Shown: positions 9,722 through 19,178, counted from the first letter of the stretch. The stretch is DNA of 32,290 bases from an uncultured Pelagibacteraceae bacterium (GCA_902594915.1 CACJOA010000003.1:68061-100350), one strand, 5' to 3'. Numbers and translations are program-made. Notes: a model not told the origin generated them from the sequence alone.

Positions 9722-10983
9722 TTATCAATTATTTTATAACCAATATCATTTCTGAAGAAACCATATTTCCAGTTTATTTGATTAATAATATTTATTGCTT
9801 TCTCTCGTGCTAATTTTAAATCATCAGAGCTAATTACAAAATTAAGAACTCTGCCACCATTAGAATAAAAAATATTATTTTTTTTAATGGTTCCAGCATG
9901 AAAAATATATTCATTGTCTCTCAAAGAAATATTTTCTAAATTTTTAATTTCTAAATTTTTTTTATATTCATCAGGATATCCCTTTGAGCACAAAACTATA
10001 CAAATTGTTTTTTTATTAGACCATTTTATTTCAGTTAACTTTAAATTTTCATTAACACATGATTCAAAAATTTCTGCCAGATCAGTCCTTAGTTGCGGAA
10101 GTATCGTTTGACATTCTGGGTCACCCATTCTTACGTTATATTCAATAAGAAACGGCTCATTATTTTTTATCATTAATCCAGCATATAAAAAACCTTTGAA
10201 TGAAATTTTAAATTCCTTGAGAGCTTTAAAAGTTGGTTCGATTATTTTTCCAATAATTTTATTATTTAAAACGGCATTTTCTAATCTTGAGGGGGTGTAA
10301 GCTCCCATCCCACCAGTGTTCTTTCCTTTATCACCCTCAAAAACTTTTTTATGATCTTGTGCGGTCCCAAAAATTTTATAATCTCTTCCATCGGAAATAA
10401 TAAAGAAACTCATTTCTTCTCCGTCTAAGAATTCCTCAATTAATACTTCTTTTGCTTTACCAAATTTACCATTAAATATTTCGTTAATAGCATTCATAGC
10501 TTCTTTATCATTATTACAAATATACACTCCTTTACCTGCGGCCAATCCATCTGCTTTGACCACTAAAGGAAATTTCGATTTTCTTAAAAAATTTGAAGCG
10601 GTTTCTATTTCAGCGAATATACCAAATTCTGCTGTTGGTATATTATAATTTTTACAAAGTTTTTTTGTAAATATTTTTGATCCCTCTAGTTGTGAAGCTG
10701 CCTTATTAGGACCAAAAACTTTAATACCTTTTTTCTCAAATTCATCAACAATACCCATTACCAATGGTTTTTCAGGGCCTACTATTACAATATCAATTTT
10801 ATTTGTTTTAATAAATTCACTTAGTTTTTCAAAATCATCTAAATCAATTTTGATATTTTTTGCTATTTGATCTGTTCCAGCGTTTCCAGGAAAACAGTAT
10901 ATTTCTTCAACTTTTTGTGATTTTCTAAGAAATGTACAAATTGCATGTTCACGCCCACCACTTCCTATTATTCCAACTTTCAT
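9718..10983 (-). CDS. purD: Phosphoribosylamine-glycine ligase (GAR synthetase)
   Basis: This ATP-grasp enzyme joins glycine to phosphoribosylamine, the second step of purine synthesis. It has 421 residues, the usual length. Visible are the N-terminal GIIGSGGREHAI, the VGPEKPLVMGIVDEF segment, the ATP-grasp core FPLVVKADGLAAGKGV, the signature GDKGKNTGGMGAYTPS, and NVRMGDPECQ. The C-terminal domain ends normally. The ATG at 10983 is only six bases from the divergent DUF2093 ATG, so the promoters of the two genes must overlap each other's coding sequence. It overlaps rsmD at ATGA. Confidence 0.98.
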   Translation of the reverse strand: MKVGIIGSGGREHAICTFLRKSQKVEEIYCFPGNAGTDQIAKNIKIDLDDFEKLSEFIKTNKIDIVIVGPEKPLVMGIVDEFEKKGIKVFGPNKAASQLEGSKIFTKKLCKNYNIPTAEFGIFAEIETASNFLRKSKFPLVVKADGLAAGKGVYICNNDKEAMNAINEIFNGKFGKAKEVLIEEFLDGEEMSFFIISDGRDYKIFGTAQDHKKVFEGDKGKNTGGMGAYTPSRLENAVLNNKIIGKIIEPTFKALKEFKISFKGFLYAGLMIKNNEPFLIEYNVRMGDPECQTILPQLRTDLAEIFESCVNENLKLTEIKWSNKKTICIVLCSKGYPDEYKKNLEIKNLENISLRDNEYIFHAGTIKKNNIFYSNGGRVLNFVISSDDLKLAREKAINIINQINWKYGFFRNDIGYKIIDK

Positions 10984-10989
10984 ATATCA

Positions 10990-11196
10990 ATGTATAAACT
11001 AAAAATGCTTAAAAAATTAGCAAAAATAAAATATCTACCAAATAATTTTAAGGTTATTGAGGATGGGGACCATGTTACTTGTGCCGTGTCTGGAAAAAAA
11101 ATTTCTTTAAAGAGCCTTACTTATTGGAATGTTGAATTACAAGAAGCTTATTATTCTTATAAAGAGGCATCCTTGAAAAGAGACAAGAGTAAATAA
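10990..11196 (+). CDS. DUF2093 domain protein
   Basis: This small protein of 68 residues (63 if the ATG at 11005 is used) matches the DUF2093 pattern: IKYLPNNFKVIEDGDHVTC, then AVSGKKISLKSLTYWNVELQEAYYS. DUF2093 is an alphaproteobacterial family without known function; the CAVSGKKI-type core resembles a short beta structure. An in-frame upstream extension to 10945 would overlap the purD start region and is unlikely. Its stop is one base away from the lpxL-type stop on the other strand. It is a single-gene unit tucked between two minus-strand operons, in the position of a divergent partner of purD. Confidence 0.85.
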   Translation: MYKLKMLKKLAKIKYLPNNFKVIEDGDHVTCAVSGKKISLKSLTYWNVELQEAYYSYKEASLKRDKSK

Positions 11197-11197
11197 T

Positions 11198-12061
11198 CTA
11201 TTTCCATCGGTTATGTGTCCAAATCCATTGGTCCGGATTTTTAAGTATCATTTCCTCTAAAACTTTATTTAACTTATATGTGATAGAATTTATAGTTTCA
11301 GATTTTTCAAATTCCATTGGATTGTAAAAAGTTATGATAAATTTATCGTCATTTGTTCTTTCGATATAGACAGGTACTATTTTAGTATTAAATTTTTTTA
11401 CAAATTGTGCTGGAATTGATGTTGTCAGTGCTTTGAAGCCAAACAATTCAGTTTGAATTCCTTCAGATACTCTTTGATCAATCATTAATGCGATCGATGT
11501 ACCCACTTTAAATCTTTTTAATAATTCTTTAGTGCCTGCTAAGCCTTTTTTTATTTGATTTTTACAAATATAATTTTTTCTTATTTTTTCCATCATTGGA
11601 TTTAGAAATATATTGTTTAAAGGTCTATAAATTGCAGCTAAGTTAATACCAAATTTTTCTATGTTTTGAGCCATAAGCTCAAAATTATTAAAGTGTCCTG
11701 AGATAAAGACAACTTTTTCAGAATGCTTTTTGATTTTTTCTAAGACTTCTTGATTTTGTATTATTACTTGATCAGAAAAGTTATCTTGTACTTTGAAATT
11801 TTTCATAAAAACATATTCAGCTAAAATTTTTCCGTAGTTAGTCCACATTTTGCTAATTATCATATCTTTCTCAACCTGAGTTGTTTTTGGAAAAGCCTTT
11901 GTTAAATTTGAATTTAATGTTTTTTTTGATCTAAAAAAAGGTCCAATAACTGAAAAAATTTTACCTGCACAAAATCTTGAATTTTTTATTCCAATTAACT
12001 TGAATATAAGAAAAAGTATAGAAATAAATAAGAACTGAAAAAAATATTTTATTTTACTCAT
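11198..12061 (-). CDS. lpxL: Lipid A lauroyl/myristoyl acyltransferase family (LpxL/HtrB-like)
   Basis: This inner-membrane acyltransferase adds a secondary acyl chain to Kdo-lipid A precursors. It has 287 residues. An N-terminal membrane anchor (about residues 5-25) is followed by the HX4E catalytic motif in GHFNNFE (His123, Glu128), then IALMIDQRVSEGIQTELFG and the C-terminal NPDQWIWTHNRWK typical of the family. The exact acyl chain and position cannot be told from sequence. It is the last gene of the lipid A operon and overlaps lpxK by 8 bases. Confidence 0.88.
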   Translation of the reverse strand: MSKIKYFFQFLFISILFLIFKLIGIKNSRFCAGKIFSVIGPFFRSKKTLNSNLTKAFPKTTQVEKDMIISKMWTNYGKILAEYVFMKNFKVQDNFSDQVIIQNQEVLEKIKKHSEKVVFISGHFNNFELMAQNIEKFGINLAAIYRPLNNIFLNPMMEKIRKNYICKNQIKKGLAGTKELLKRFKVGTSIALMIDQRVSEGIQTELFGFKALTTSIPAQFVKKFNTKIVPVYIERTNDDKFIITFYNPMEFEKSETINSITYKLNKVLEEMILKNPDQWIWTHNRWK

Positions 12062-13001
12062 GAAGTTTTAAATTTAATAAATCTATTAGACTTTTTTCAT
12101 TATCAATTTCTAAACTTATATCTAAAAAATCAATTTGTGTATTAACTAGTTTAGAAAGTTTTACGTAATCTTTTTCAGTGGTGATAATCTTTGCATTAAT
12201 TTTTCTCGCACGGTCCTCAATGTAATTAATATCATTTTTACTGTAAAGCATATGATCAGGAAAAATTATTTCATCTATTATTTGAAATTTGTTATCTAAT
12301 AAAATTTTTTTAAAACTTGCTGGGTTTCCAATACCTGACACACATATATATTTTGTATTTAAATCGAATTTTTCTATATTTAAAATTTTATAATTAGTTT
12401 TAAAAATTTCAATTTTAGGATTGTGGAATTTTATTTCGTTTAAAATCATCCTTAGATCCTCATTATAATTTTTTAAAAAAATTACATCATATTTTTTTAA
12501 AGAAGTAAGCTTTTCTCTCATTGGGCCCGACGGAATAAGATTGCCATTTCCAATCCAATTTAAAGAGTCAAAACACACTATTTTAATATCATAATCTACT
12601 GTTAAGTCTTGTAGACCATCATCAAAAATAATACATTCATAATTCTTTTCTATGGACCTTTTAAATACTTTAGTTCTGTTTTGATCTGATATTAATTTCC
12701 CATTTTTTTCTAAAACTATTTTTTCATCTTCATGAGAATCATAGTTTTTTTTTCCCATAACAACCTTCAAACCGTTTTTTTTAAGAATATCAAATATTTT
12801 AATAGTAGAGGGAGTTTTTCCAGTTCCACCTAAATAAATATTTCCAACGCAAATAGATTTAATTTTTTTGAATTTCTTTTTTGGTTTAATATTTGATATC
12901 AAATTATTAATTCTTATAGGGATAGTTAATGGCTGAAAAAAGAGTGATAATAATTTAGAATTTTTTTTATCCCAAAATTTTGGTTTATTAATCATATTCA
13001 T
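12054..13001 (-). CDS. lpxK: Tetraacyldisaccharide 4'-kinase
   Basis: This membrane-associated kinase phosphorylates the 4' position of the lipid A disaccharide. It has 315 residues. The P-loop GGTGKTPS is at residues 58-65, preceded by SICVGNIYLG as in the family. Further marks are VVMGKKNYDSHEDE, FDDGLQ, IPSGPMREKL and the late TTEKDYVKL. Usual LpxK has SRGYG where this copy has MGKKNY, a divergent spot. Two in-frame ATGs (13001, 12995) could start it. It abuts waaA with no gap and overlaps the acyltransferase gene. Confidence 0.95.
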   Translation of the reverse strand: MNMINKPKFWDKKNSKLLSLFFQPLTIPIRINNLISNIKPKKKFKKIKSICVGNIYLGGTGKTPSTIKIFDILKKNGLKVVMGKKNYDSHEDEKIVLEKNGKLISDQNRTKVFKRSIEKNYECIIFDDGLQDLTVDYDIKIVCFDSLNWIGNGNLIPSGPMREKLTSLKKYDVIFLKNYNEDLRMILNEIKFHNPKIEIFKTNYKILNIEKFDLNTKYICVSGIGNPASFKKILLDNKFQIIDEIIFPDHMLYSKNDINYIEDRARKINAKIITTEKDYVKLSKLVNTQIDFLDISLEIDNEKSLIDLLNLKLHE

Positions 13002-14243
13002 TTATATATTCGATAGAATTTCTTTGTGTGTAGTCTTCAATATTTTTTTTCCAATTGAATTAAGTTTTTTTTGAATTTTAAATGAGCTTTTATTTTTAGT
13101 AAAAAATTTTTCCAAACTATTTATGATTTCTTTTTTATTATTGGTTCGAGTTGCAATCTTTTTTTGTTTTAAAAAATTATAAATCTCTTTGAAATTTGAT
13201 ACATTATTCCCGTGTAAAATATTACAACCATATCTTGCAGCTTCTAAGGGATTTTGACCACCATGATTTATAATCGATCCACCTAAAAATACATTTTTAC
13301 AGATTTTATAAAATGATTTTGTTGATCCGTAAGTATTCACTATGTAAATATCTGTTAGTTTGTCAATTTTTCGTTTAGGCTCATGAATATGAACGTTTAA
13401 ATTTAAATTGATCAACTCCTCTTTAATTAATCTGGCTCTATTAATATGTCTTGGAATTATTATTGTAAGTAAATTTTTAAACTTTTTCTTTAGCTCTTTG
13501 TGAACTAATCCGCACAACAATTCTTCATTTTTATGTGTGCTTGATGCACACCAAATCTTTCTTGAAAAAAAAAATTTTTCTAAGTTTTTACCCATTCTAG
13601 TATTCTTATTTTCAGACTGTGAGTACTTTAAATTTCCAAAAAATTTAACTGCTTTAACACCTAATTTTTTAAGATATCCTTTTGACTCTTTACTAGATGA
13701 AATACATAAATCGAATTTTCCAAAAATCTCTTTTGAAAAAATTTTAAATGTCCTCCATTTATTGAAAGTTTTTTTTGTGATACGACCATTTAACAAGATT
13801 ATCTTAATTCCTCTAGATTTGAGATTAAAAATCATATTAGGCCAAATTTCAGAATCTATAAATAATGCAGTATTTGGTTTCCAATAATTCAAAAAATTTT
13901 TTGATAAAAAATTTGTATCAATTGGAAAAAATTGATGAATTGTTTTTTTAAACTTATACTTTTTTAAAATAGTTGATGAGCTAAGTGTATTCGATGTCAC
14001 TAATATTTGTTTTATAGATGTATCCTTTTCAAATTTTTCTAAAAGAGGGACAATACTTTGTAGTTCACCAACACTGGCTCCATGAAACCATAAAAGCTTA
14101 CCGTTTCTTCTTTTTTCAGAAAAAAGACAAAATTTTTCCCGAACTCTCATCAAACTTTCTTTTTTAATTAATAATCTGTAAATTACGATAATTGGAGAGA
14201 GAATAAAAATAAGGTTTATCAAAAATCTATAAATATATAACAT
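13002..14243 (-). CDS. waaA: Kdo transferase (3-deoxy-D-manno-octulosonic acid transferase)
   Basis: This enzyme transfers Kdo from CMP-Kdo to the lipid A precursor at the inner face of the inner membrane. It has 413 residues and a hydrophobic N-terminal anchor. GT-B fold marks are LLWFHGASVGELQS near residues 51-64 with the catalytic Glu, SEIWPNMI, LLNGRIT, ASSTHKNEE, IIIPRHINRA, and the CMP-binding VFLGGSIINHGGQNPLEAA. These match KdtA/WaaA. Whether it adds one Kdo or two cannot be told. Its ATG overlaps the msbA stop by one base. Confidence 0.96.
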   Translation of the reverse strand: MLYIYRFLINLIFILSPIIVIYRLLIKKESLMRVREKFCLFSEKRRNGKLLWFHGASVGELQSIVPLLEKFEKDTSIKQILVTSNTLSSSTILKKYKFKKTIHQFFPIDTNFLSKNFLNYWKPNTALFIDSEIWPNMIFNLKSRGIKIILLNGRITKKTFNKWRTFKIFSKEIFGKFDLCISSSKESKGYLKKLGVKAVKFFGNLKYSQSENKNTRMGKNLEKFFFSRKIWCASSTHKNEELLCGLVHKELKKKFKNLLTIIIPRHINRARLIKEELINLNLNVHIHEPKRKIDKLTDIYIVNTYGSTKSFYKICKNVFLGGSIINHGGQNPLEAARYGCNILHGNNVSNFKEIYNFLKQKKIATRTNNKKEIINSLEKFFTKNKSSFKIQKKLNSIGKKILKTTHKEILSNI

Positions 14244-15982
14244 TACTCTTTTTTAATTTGTTTTTCATAAAAATTTCTATAAAGATTTGATGAATTTAAA
14301 AGATCTTCATGTTTTCCCTCACCCGCAACATTACCTTTGTCAATTACGTATATTTTGTCGGAATTCAAAATCGTAGAAAGTCTGTGAGCTATCACTATAG
14401 TAGTCCTTCCTTTTGTTAGAAAATTTATTGCTTTCTGTATTTTATCTTCTGTTTCAGCATCCAATGACGATGTTGCTTCATCGAGAAGTATTATTGGGCT
14501 TTTTTTCAAAATAGCTCTAGCGATTGAAAGCCTTTGCTTTTCACCCCCAGAAAGTCGAACACCATTCTCACCTATAATTGTTTCGTATTTATTGGGTAAT
14601 TTCTCAATAAACTCGTTAGCAAAAGAAAAATTTGCAGCCTCCTCTATATCTTTCTGAGATGCTTCAAAATTTGCGTATGCTATATTATTCTTAATAGTAT
14701 CGTCAAACAAAGTTGTATCTTGACTTACTAATGAAATATTTTTTCTCAAAGAAAATATAGTAGATCTATATATCGATTGATTATCAATTTTAATATCACC
14801 TCCATTTATATTATAGAATCTTGGTATAAGATTTAAAATTGTAGATTTTCCAGCACCACTATGTCCTACTAAGGCAGTCATTTTTTTACCAGGAATATTT
14901 AAATTAATTAAATTTAAAGCTCTTTGCTCTTTAATTGCGTAGCTGAACTTTACTTTTTCAAAAGTAATTTCTCCTTTTTTAACTTCTAATTCTTCTGCAT
15001 TTTCATTTTCATTGATCTCTTGAACGTCATCAATTATTGGAAGAACTCTTTTTGCACCTGATAAACCTTGCTGAATTGAAATATTTAATGTTGCTAAAGA
15101 TCTTACAGGTTGATAAGCAAGCATCATTGCAGCAAGAAATGAAAAAAAATTACTTACTTCTAATTCATTGTTGGCAACAAGCTTTGCAGAAACAAAAATT
15201 AAAAAAGCTATCATTATTCCTGTAAGTGTCTCCATTATTGGTGATGCTCTCACAAAAACCTCATTGATTTTTCTTGAAGTCTCTTTTAAGTCTGCAATAT
15301 ATCGGTCAGCTCTTTTTTTTTCATAATTTTCTTTTTGAAAAATTTTTATGATTTTGTGATTTTTAAAAATTTCAATTAAATAAGAATTAAGAATACCTGC
15401 CTTTTGCATTTGTTGAGTAGTAACTTTTCCCATCCTCTTACCCAGCGCTCTGGCAGCTGTACTTGCGAGAGGTATCATTATTATAGCAATTAAAGATAAC
15501 TTCCAATTTTGATAAAACATAACTGATAATAGGCCAATTAAAGTTAAACTATCTTTAAATAAGTTTAAAATTGCTGTACTAACTAAATTTGTAATCATTC
15601 CCACATCATTAGTTAGATTTGTAATAAATTTACCAGAATGTTTGTTATCTACTAATTGAGTATCAGCTTTTATAAGTGAAGCAAACATATCAGTTTGAAT
15701 ATCTTTTCTAACCTCCTCTGAAACACGGATCATTATTATTTTTGCCAGGTATAGTGATAATCCTTTTACCGCAAAGGCAACTACTATAAGACTTGGAATA
15801 ATGTAAATAAGGGATTGTTTTTGTTCTATAAATAGTTGCTTAATTGCTGGATCAAGTAAGTAAGCAACAGCTGAAGTGCTGGCAGCTAAAAGGACAGTAA
15901 AAAAAACTGAAATTAAGATATTTTTGAGATATTTTTTTGTATAATTTTTATATAATCTTTTAAGAATTTGAACATTTTCCAT
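14243..15982 (-). CDS. msbA: MsbA-type ABC exporter, probable lipid A flippase
   Basis: This is a half-transporter of 579 residues that forms a homodimer in the inner membrane and flips lipid A-core. Six membrane segments occupy roughly residues 20-310. The nucleotide-binding domain follows with Walker A GHSGAGKST, Q-loop SLVSQDTTLF, signature LSGGEKQRLSIARAIL, Walker B PIILLDEATSSLD and the H-loop IAHRLST. Many exporters share this architecture; the lipid A role is supported by its position directly before waaA-lpxK-lpxL. Confidence 0.92.
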   Translation of the reverse strand: MENVQILKRLYKNYTKKYLKNILISVFFTVLLAASTSAVAYLLDPAIKQLFIEQKQSLIYIIPSLIVVAFAVKGLSLYLAKIIMIRVSEEVRKDIQTDMFASLIKADTQLVDNKHSGKFITNLTNDVGMITNLVSTAILNLFKDSLTLIGLLSVMFYQNWKLSLIAIIMIPLASTAARALGKRMGKVTTQQMQKAGILNSYLIEIFKNHKIIKIFQKENYEKKRADRYIADLKETSRKINEVFVRASPIMETLTGIMIAFLIFVSAKLVANNELEVSNFFSFLAAMMLAYQPVRSLATLNISIQQGLSGAKRVLPIIDDVQEINENENAEELEVKKGEITFEKVKFSYAIKEQRALNLINLNIPGKKMTALVGHSGAGKSTILNLIPRFYNINGGDIKIDNQSIYRSTIFSLRKNISLVSQDTTLFDDTIKNNIAYANFEASQKDIEEAANFSFANEFIEKLPNKYETIIGENGVRLSGGEKQRLSIARAILKKSPIILLDEATSSLDAETEDKIQKAINFLTKGRTTIVIAHRLSTILNSDKIYVIDKGNVAGEGKHEDLLNSSNLYRNFYEKQIKKE

Positions 15983-15984
15983 TC

Positions 15985-16848
15985 TTAGAACCTACCTATA
16001 ATAATAGCTAAAAAAATAATTAGCCCTAAAAAATTATTTGATTTAAAAATTTTTAAGCAACTAGATGCTTTTTCAATATTTAATTTTTTTAATTGAAAAA
16101 AAAATAGTTGAGTAAAAACAAAAATTAACGAAAAGAAATAGTATTTATTAAGATCCATTAAACTACCCACTAATATCAAAGAGATAAAAAAAAATGAATA
16201 GCATATGGATAAAAATATGTACGGGTTTCTTTTAAATTTTATTGAGGTTGATTTTAATCCTATAATTTCGTCATCTTTAATATCTTGAAACCCATATATA
16301 GTGTCATAGCCAAGTGTCCAAAATATGGCTCCCAAGTAAAAGATTAGCGGTGTTAAACTGATATGATTGGCAATAGATGTCCATCCAAGTATTAAACCGT
16401 AATTAAATGTTATCCCTAAGAAAAGTTGAGGCCAATAAGTGTAACGTTTCATTAGAGGATAAGTAAAAGCTAATGGCATAGATAACAACGCAGCATAAAT
16501 AGTAAAATTATTAAAGTTTATTAAAACAAAAAAAGCTAGAATACATAAAGTTGTAGCATAAGTTAAAGCTAATTTTACTTTAATTTTTCCTGACGCAATA
16601 GGTCTAAGTTTTGTTCTTATTACTCTTTTGTCATATTTCCTATCCACTACATCGTTCACAATGCAACCAGCTGATCTCATTAAGATAGAGCCTAAAAGAA
16701 ATAAAGATAAATAAAAAAGGTATATTTTTAGATTATTAAAAAAATCACTGCTGATGGTTAAACCCCATGCACAGGGCCAAAATAACAACATAAAACCTAT
16801 TGGTTTTTTTAACCTAGTTAATTCAATAAATAAGTTTAATTGGTTCAT
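15985..16848 (-). CDS. ubiA: 4-hydroxybenzoate polyprenyltransferase
   Basis: This inner-membrane prenyltransferase attaches the polyprenyl tail to 4-hydroxybenzoate in ubiquinone synthesis. It has 287 residues and about eight membrane segments. The first prenyl-diphosphate/Mg site is NDVVDRKYD (residues 65-73), followed by RTKLRPIASGKI. The second is DIKDDEIIGLKST. It opens the minus-strand envelope operon, only 2 bases ahead of msbA. The 52 bases between it and the divergent DUF2721 gene must hold promoters for both directions. Confidence 0.95.
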   Translation of the reverse strand: MNQLNLFIELTRLKKPIGFMLLFWPCAWGLTISSDFFNNLKIYLFYLSLFLLGSILMRSAGCIVNDVVDRKYDKRVIRTKLRPIASGKIKVKLALTYATTLCILAFFVLINFNNFTIYAALLSMPLAFTYPLMKRYTYWPQLFLGITFNYGLILGWTSIANHISLTPLIFYLGAIFWTLGYDTIYGFQDIKDDEIIGLKSTSIKFKRNPYIFLSICYSFFFISLILVGSLMDLNKYYFFSLIFVFTQLFFFQLKKLNIEKASSCLKIFKSNNFLGLIIFLAIIIGRF

Positions 16849-16900
16849 AAAAAATTACTTGTAAATAACAAAGCCAAGATTGATAATCAAACTGATTCGT

Positions 16901-17305
16901 ATGAATATAGATTACACTGTTACAGCTCTGATGTTTCCAGCAATTCCTTTAATAATGGGTGTATACAGTAACAGATTTCATTCTTTAAGTGCTTTAATTA
17001 GAGAATTACACGATGAGCATGTTTATGAGAAACATATACCCAATGAATGGAAAAAGCAGTTTATCAATTTAAGTGGCAGAATAACTTTATTAAAGTGGTC
17101 AATTATGTTTGGAGCTTTTGGTTTTTTGTTTAATATGCTTACAGTATTAGGACTTTACTTAGATGAAATTTTTATTGCTAGAGTAATTTTTGGATCATGT
17201 TGTCTATCAATGATGATTTCAATACTTTTTTTTATAAGAGAAATTCATATATCTACAAATGCTTTAAGATTACATATGTCAGATATGGATGTGAAAGTAG
17301 ATTAA
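16901..17305 (+). CDS. DUF2721 family membrane protein
   Basis: This is a 134-residue protein from the ATG at 16901; a TTG at 16880 is also in frame. The start holds FPAIPLIMGVYSNRFHSLSALIRELHDEH, which matches the DUF2721 pattern (a membrane segment, then NRF and IR-LH). Two further membrane helices lie at about residues 58-80 and 87-108, with short charged loops between. The family is found in many proteobacteria and its function is not known. It stands alone between two minus-strand units. Its stop codon shares the bases TTAA (17302-17305) with the stop of the quinone oxidoreductase gene. Confidence 0.82.
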   Translation: MNIDYTVTALMFPAIPLIMGVYSNRFHSLSALIRELHDEHVYEKHIPNEWKKQFINLSGRITLLKWSIMFGAFGFLFNMLTVLGLYLDEIFIARVIFGSCCLSMMISILFFIREIHISTNALRLHMSDMDVKVD

Positions 17306-18273
17306 GGAATTATTACAGCTGGACCTGTTAGCAAACGCTGTTCCAAATCTTTATGAGCTTGAGCTACTTCATTAAGAGAGTATCTTTTAGATATTTCTAT
17401 TTTAAATTTCTGAGATAAAATGGCTTCGAAAACTCGTTTTGCTGATTCGACAAGTTCTTCTCTTGTAAGAGTGTAATGTGCGATAGAAGGCCTTGTAAAA
17501 AAAAGTCCTTTTTCATTGATATCTTTTTTTACATCGATTTTATCAACGTAACCAGATGCATTTCCAAAAGCAATCATCATACCCCTGATCTTTAGAGTTT
17601 TTATTGATCCTTTGAATGTTTTAATACCAACACCATCGTAAACAACATCAATACCATTTTTACCAACAATCTTCTCTACCTCGTCTACAAAATTTTTCTC
17701 AGAATAATTAACAACATGGTGACACCCATTTTTTTTTGCAATTTCTTCTTTGGCTTTCGAACCTACAGTTCCAATAACTTCAGCACCTAAAGCGTTTGCC
17801 CATGAGCACAAAATTTGACCAAGTCCTCCAGCAGCAGCGTGATATAAAATTTTATCACCTTTTTTTACTTGATACGCTCTATGTAATAAATACTCAGCCG
17901 TAATACCTTTTAAAGTTATACAAGAGACAACCTCATCAGAAATTCCGTCAGGAACAGAAACTAATTTATCCTCGGGCATAATTTGTTTTTCAGAATAAGC
18001 CCCAATAGGCATTGATGCATGGGATACTCTATCACCAACTTTGAACAATTTTACACTAGATCCTATTTCCTCAATTACCCCACAAGCTTCAAGACCAATG
18101 CCGCTGGGTAATGGAATAGGATAAAGTCCAGTTCTGTGATATACATCAATAAAGTTTAGTCCTATAGAAAGATTCTTGATTAAAACTTCGTTAGACTCAG
18201 GTTTCTTAATTTCTATATTCTTGACTCTAAGAACTTCTGGATCACCAAATTTTTCTATTTGAACTGATTTCAT
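17302..18273 (-). CDS. Zinc-independent NAD(P)H:quinone oxidoreductase (MDR family)
   Basis: This is a 323-residue member of the medium-chain reductase family, quinone reductase branch. Seen are VYHRTGLYPIPLPSGIGLEACGVI, GDRVSHAS, the nucleotide-binding HAAAGGLGQILCSWA and the GTVGSKAKEEIAKKNG segment, with no zinc-binding cysteines of the alcohol dehydrogenase type. Members reduce quinones or other electrophiles with NADPH as one- or two-electron donors; the true substrate is unknown. It follows the pirin gene by 3 bases on the same strand, so the two are probably co-transcribed. Confidence 0.92.
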   Translation of the reverse strand: MKSVQIEKFGDPEVLRVKNIEIKKPESNEVLIKNLSIGLNFIDVYHRTGLYPIPLPSGIGLEACGVIEEIGSSVKLFKVGDRVSHASMPIGAYSEKQIMPEDKLVSVPDGISDEVVSCITLKGITAEYLLHRAYQVKKGDKILYHAAAGGLGQILCSWANALGAEVIGTVGSKAKEEIAKKNGCHHVVNYSEKNFVDEVEKIVGKNGIDVVYDGVGIKTFKGSIKTLKIRGMMIAFGNASGYVDKIDVKKDINEKGLFFTRPSIAHYTLTREELVESAKRVFEAILSQKFKIEISKRYSLNEVAQAHKDLEQRLLTGPAVIIP

Positions 18274-18276
18274 TAT

Positions 18277-19113
18277 TTACTTAACAAATGTACCGTTATG
18301 ATAATCTTGCACAGCCTGTAAAATTTCTGCTTTAGTGTTCATAACAAACGGACCACCTCTAGCGATCTTTTCATTAATAGGCTTACCAGAAATTATTAAA
18401 AATTTCGAGTTTGATTTTGCTTTTACTCTTAATTCTTTACCTTTAGATAACAGTATAAGAGTACTATCTTTTACTTGTTTATGTTTTTTATCACCAATTT
18501 CTAATTCACCATTAATTAAATAAATAAAAGAATTATGTGATGAAGGTAATTTAAAATTAAATTGTTTATTATTTTTTAATTCAACATCAAAATAGACTGG
18601 TTCAACATTATGGCCTTTTATAGGTCCTTCAGCTTTTTCAAATTTACCAGCTATAACTTTTACTTTTTTATCTTCATCTTTGTGTATGCTTATTTGATCT
18701 GAGCCAATATAAATATAATTAGGCTTACTCATTTTCAGTTTTGCCGGCATATTAATCCATAACTGAAAACCATGTAGTCGTCCCTTAGACATTGCTGGCA
18801 TCTCTGAATGAATAATCCCACTCCCTGTTTTCATCCATTGAACGTCTCCTGATTTCATTCGTCCTTTTGCGCCTGTACTGTCCTCATGTTCAAATTCTCC
18901 CTCTAGCATATAGGTTACTGTTTCAATTCCTCTGTGAGGGTGGGGTGGAAAACCTGCCACATAGTCATCCTTATTATTTGAGCCAAATTCATCTAACATT
19001 AAAAAAGGATCATAATAATTAGGCTGAACTCCTATACTCCTTTTTAGCTTAACACCCGCACCATCAGAGGCTGCAATTGGATCTATAATTTCATTTATTT
19101 CTATAATGTTCAT
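18277..19113 (-). CDS. Pirin family protein (bicupin, probable quercetin 2,3-dioxygenase-like)
   Basis: This is a 278-residue bicupin. The N-terminal cupin has the pirin metal-binding set: HPHRG with His58 and His60, then IIHSEM with His102 and Glu104, which align with the iron ligands of known pirins. The segments FPPHPHRGIETVTYMLEGE and GDVQWMKTGSGI are diagnostic. The second cupin (about residues 165-260) lacks metal ligands, as usual. Pirins bind iron and some act as quercetinases or redox-dependent co-regulators; I cannot tell which applies here. It precedes the quinone oxidoreductase gene, pointing to redox or aromatic compound handling. Confidence 0.93.
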   Translation of the reverse strand: MNIIEINEIIDPIAASDGAGVKLKRSIGVQPNYYDPFLMLDEFGSNNKDDYVAGFPPHPHRGIETVTYMLEGEFEHEDSTGAKGRMKSGDVQWMKTGSGIIHSEMPAMSKGRLHGFQLWINMPAKLKMSKPNYIYIGSDQISIHKDEDKKVKVIAGKFEKAEGPIKGHNVEPVYFDVELKNNKQFNFKLPSSHNSFIYLINGELEIGDKKHKQVKDSTLILLSKGKELRVKAKSNSKFLIISGKPINEKIARGGPFVMNTKAEILQAVQDYHNGTFVK

Positions 19114-19178
19114 ATATTAAAACATATTTTACTTTTTAAATTTATAATTAAAGATTATAATTTTTTTAAAGTTTAAAG

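Noticed and set aside
19142..19167. Perfect 7-bp A+T inverted repeat followed by seven T on the plus strand
   Set aside because: No plus-strand gene ends upstream of it; both neighbours are transcribed on the minus strand. An all A/T stem in such DNA is expected by chance. It is more likely part of the pirin promoter region.
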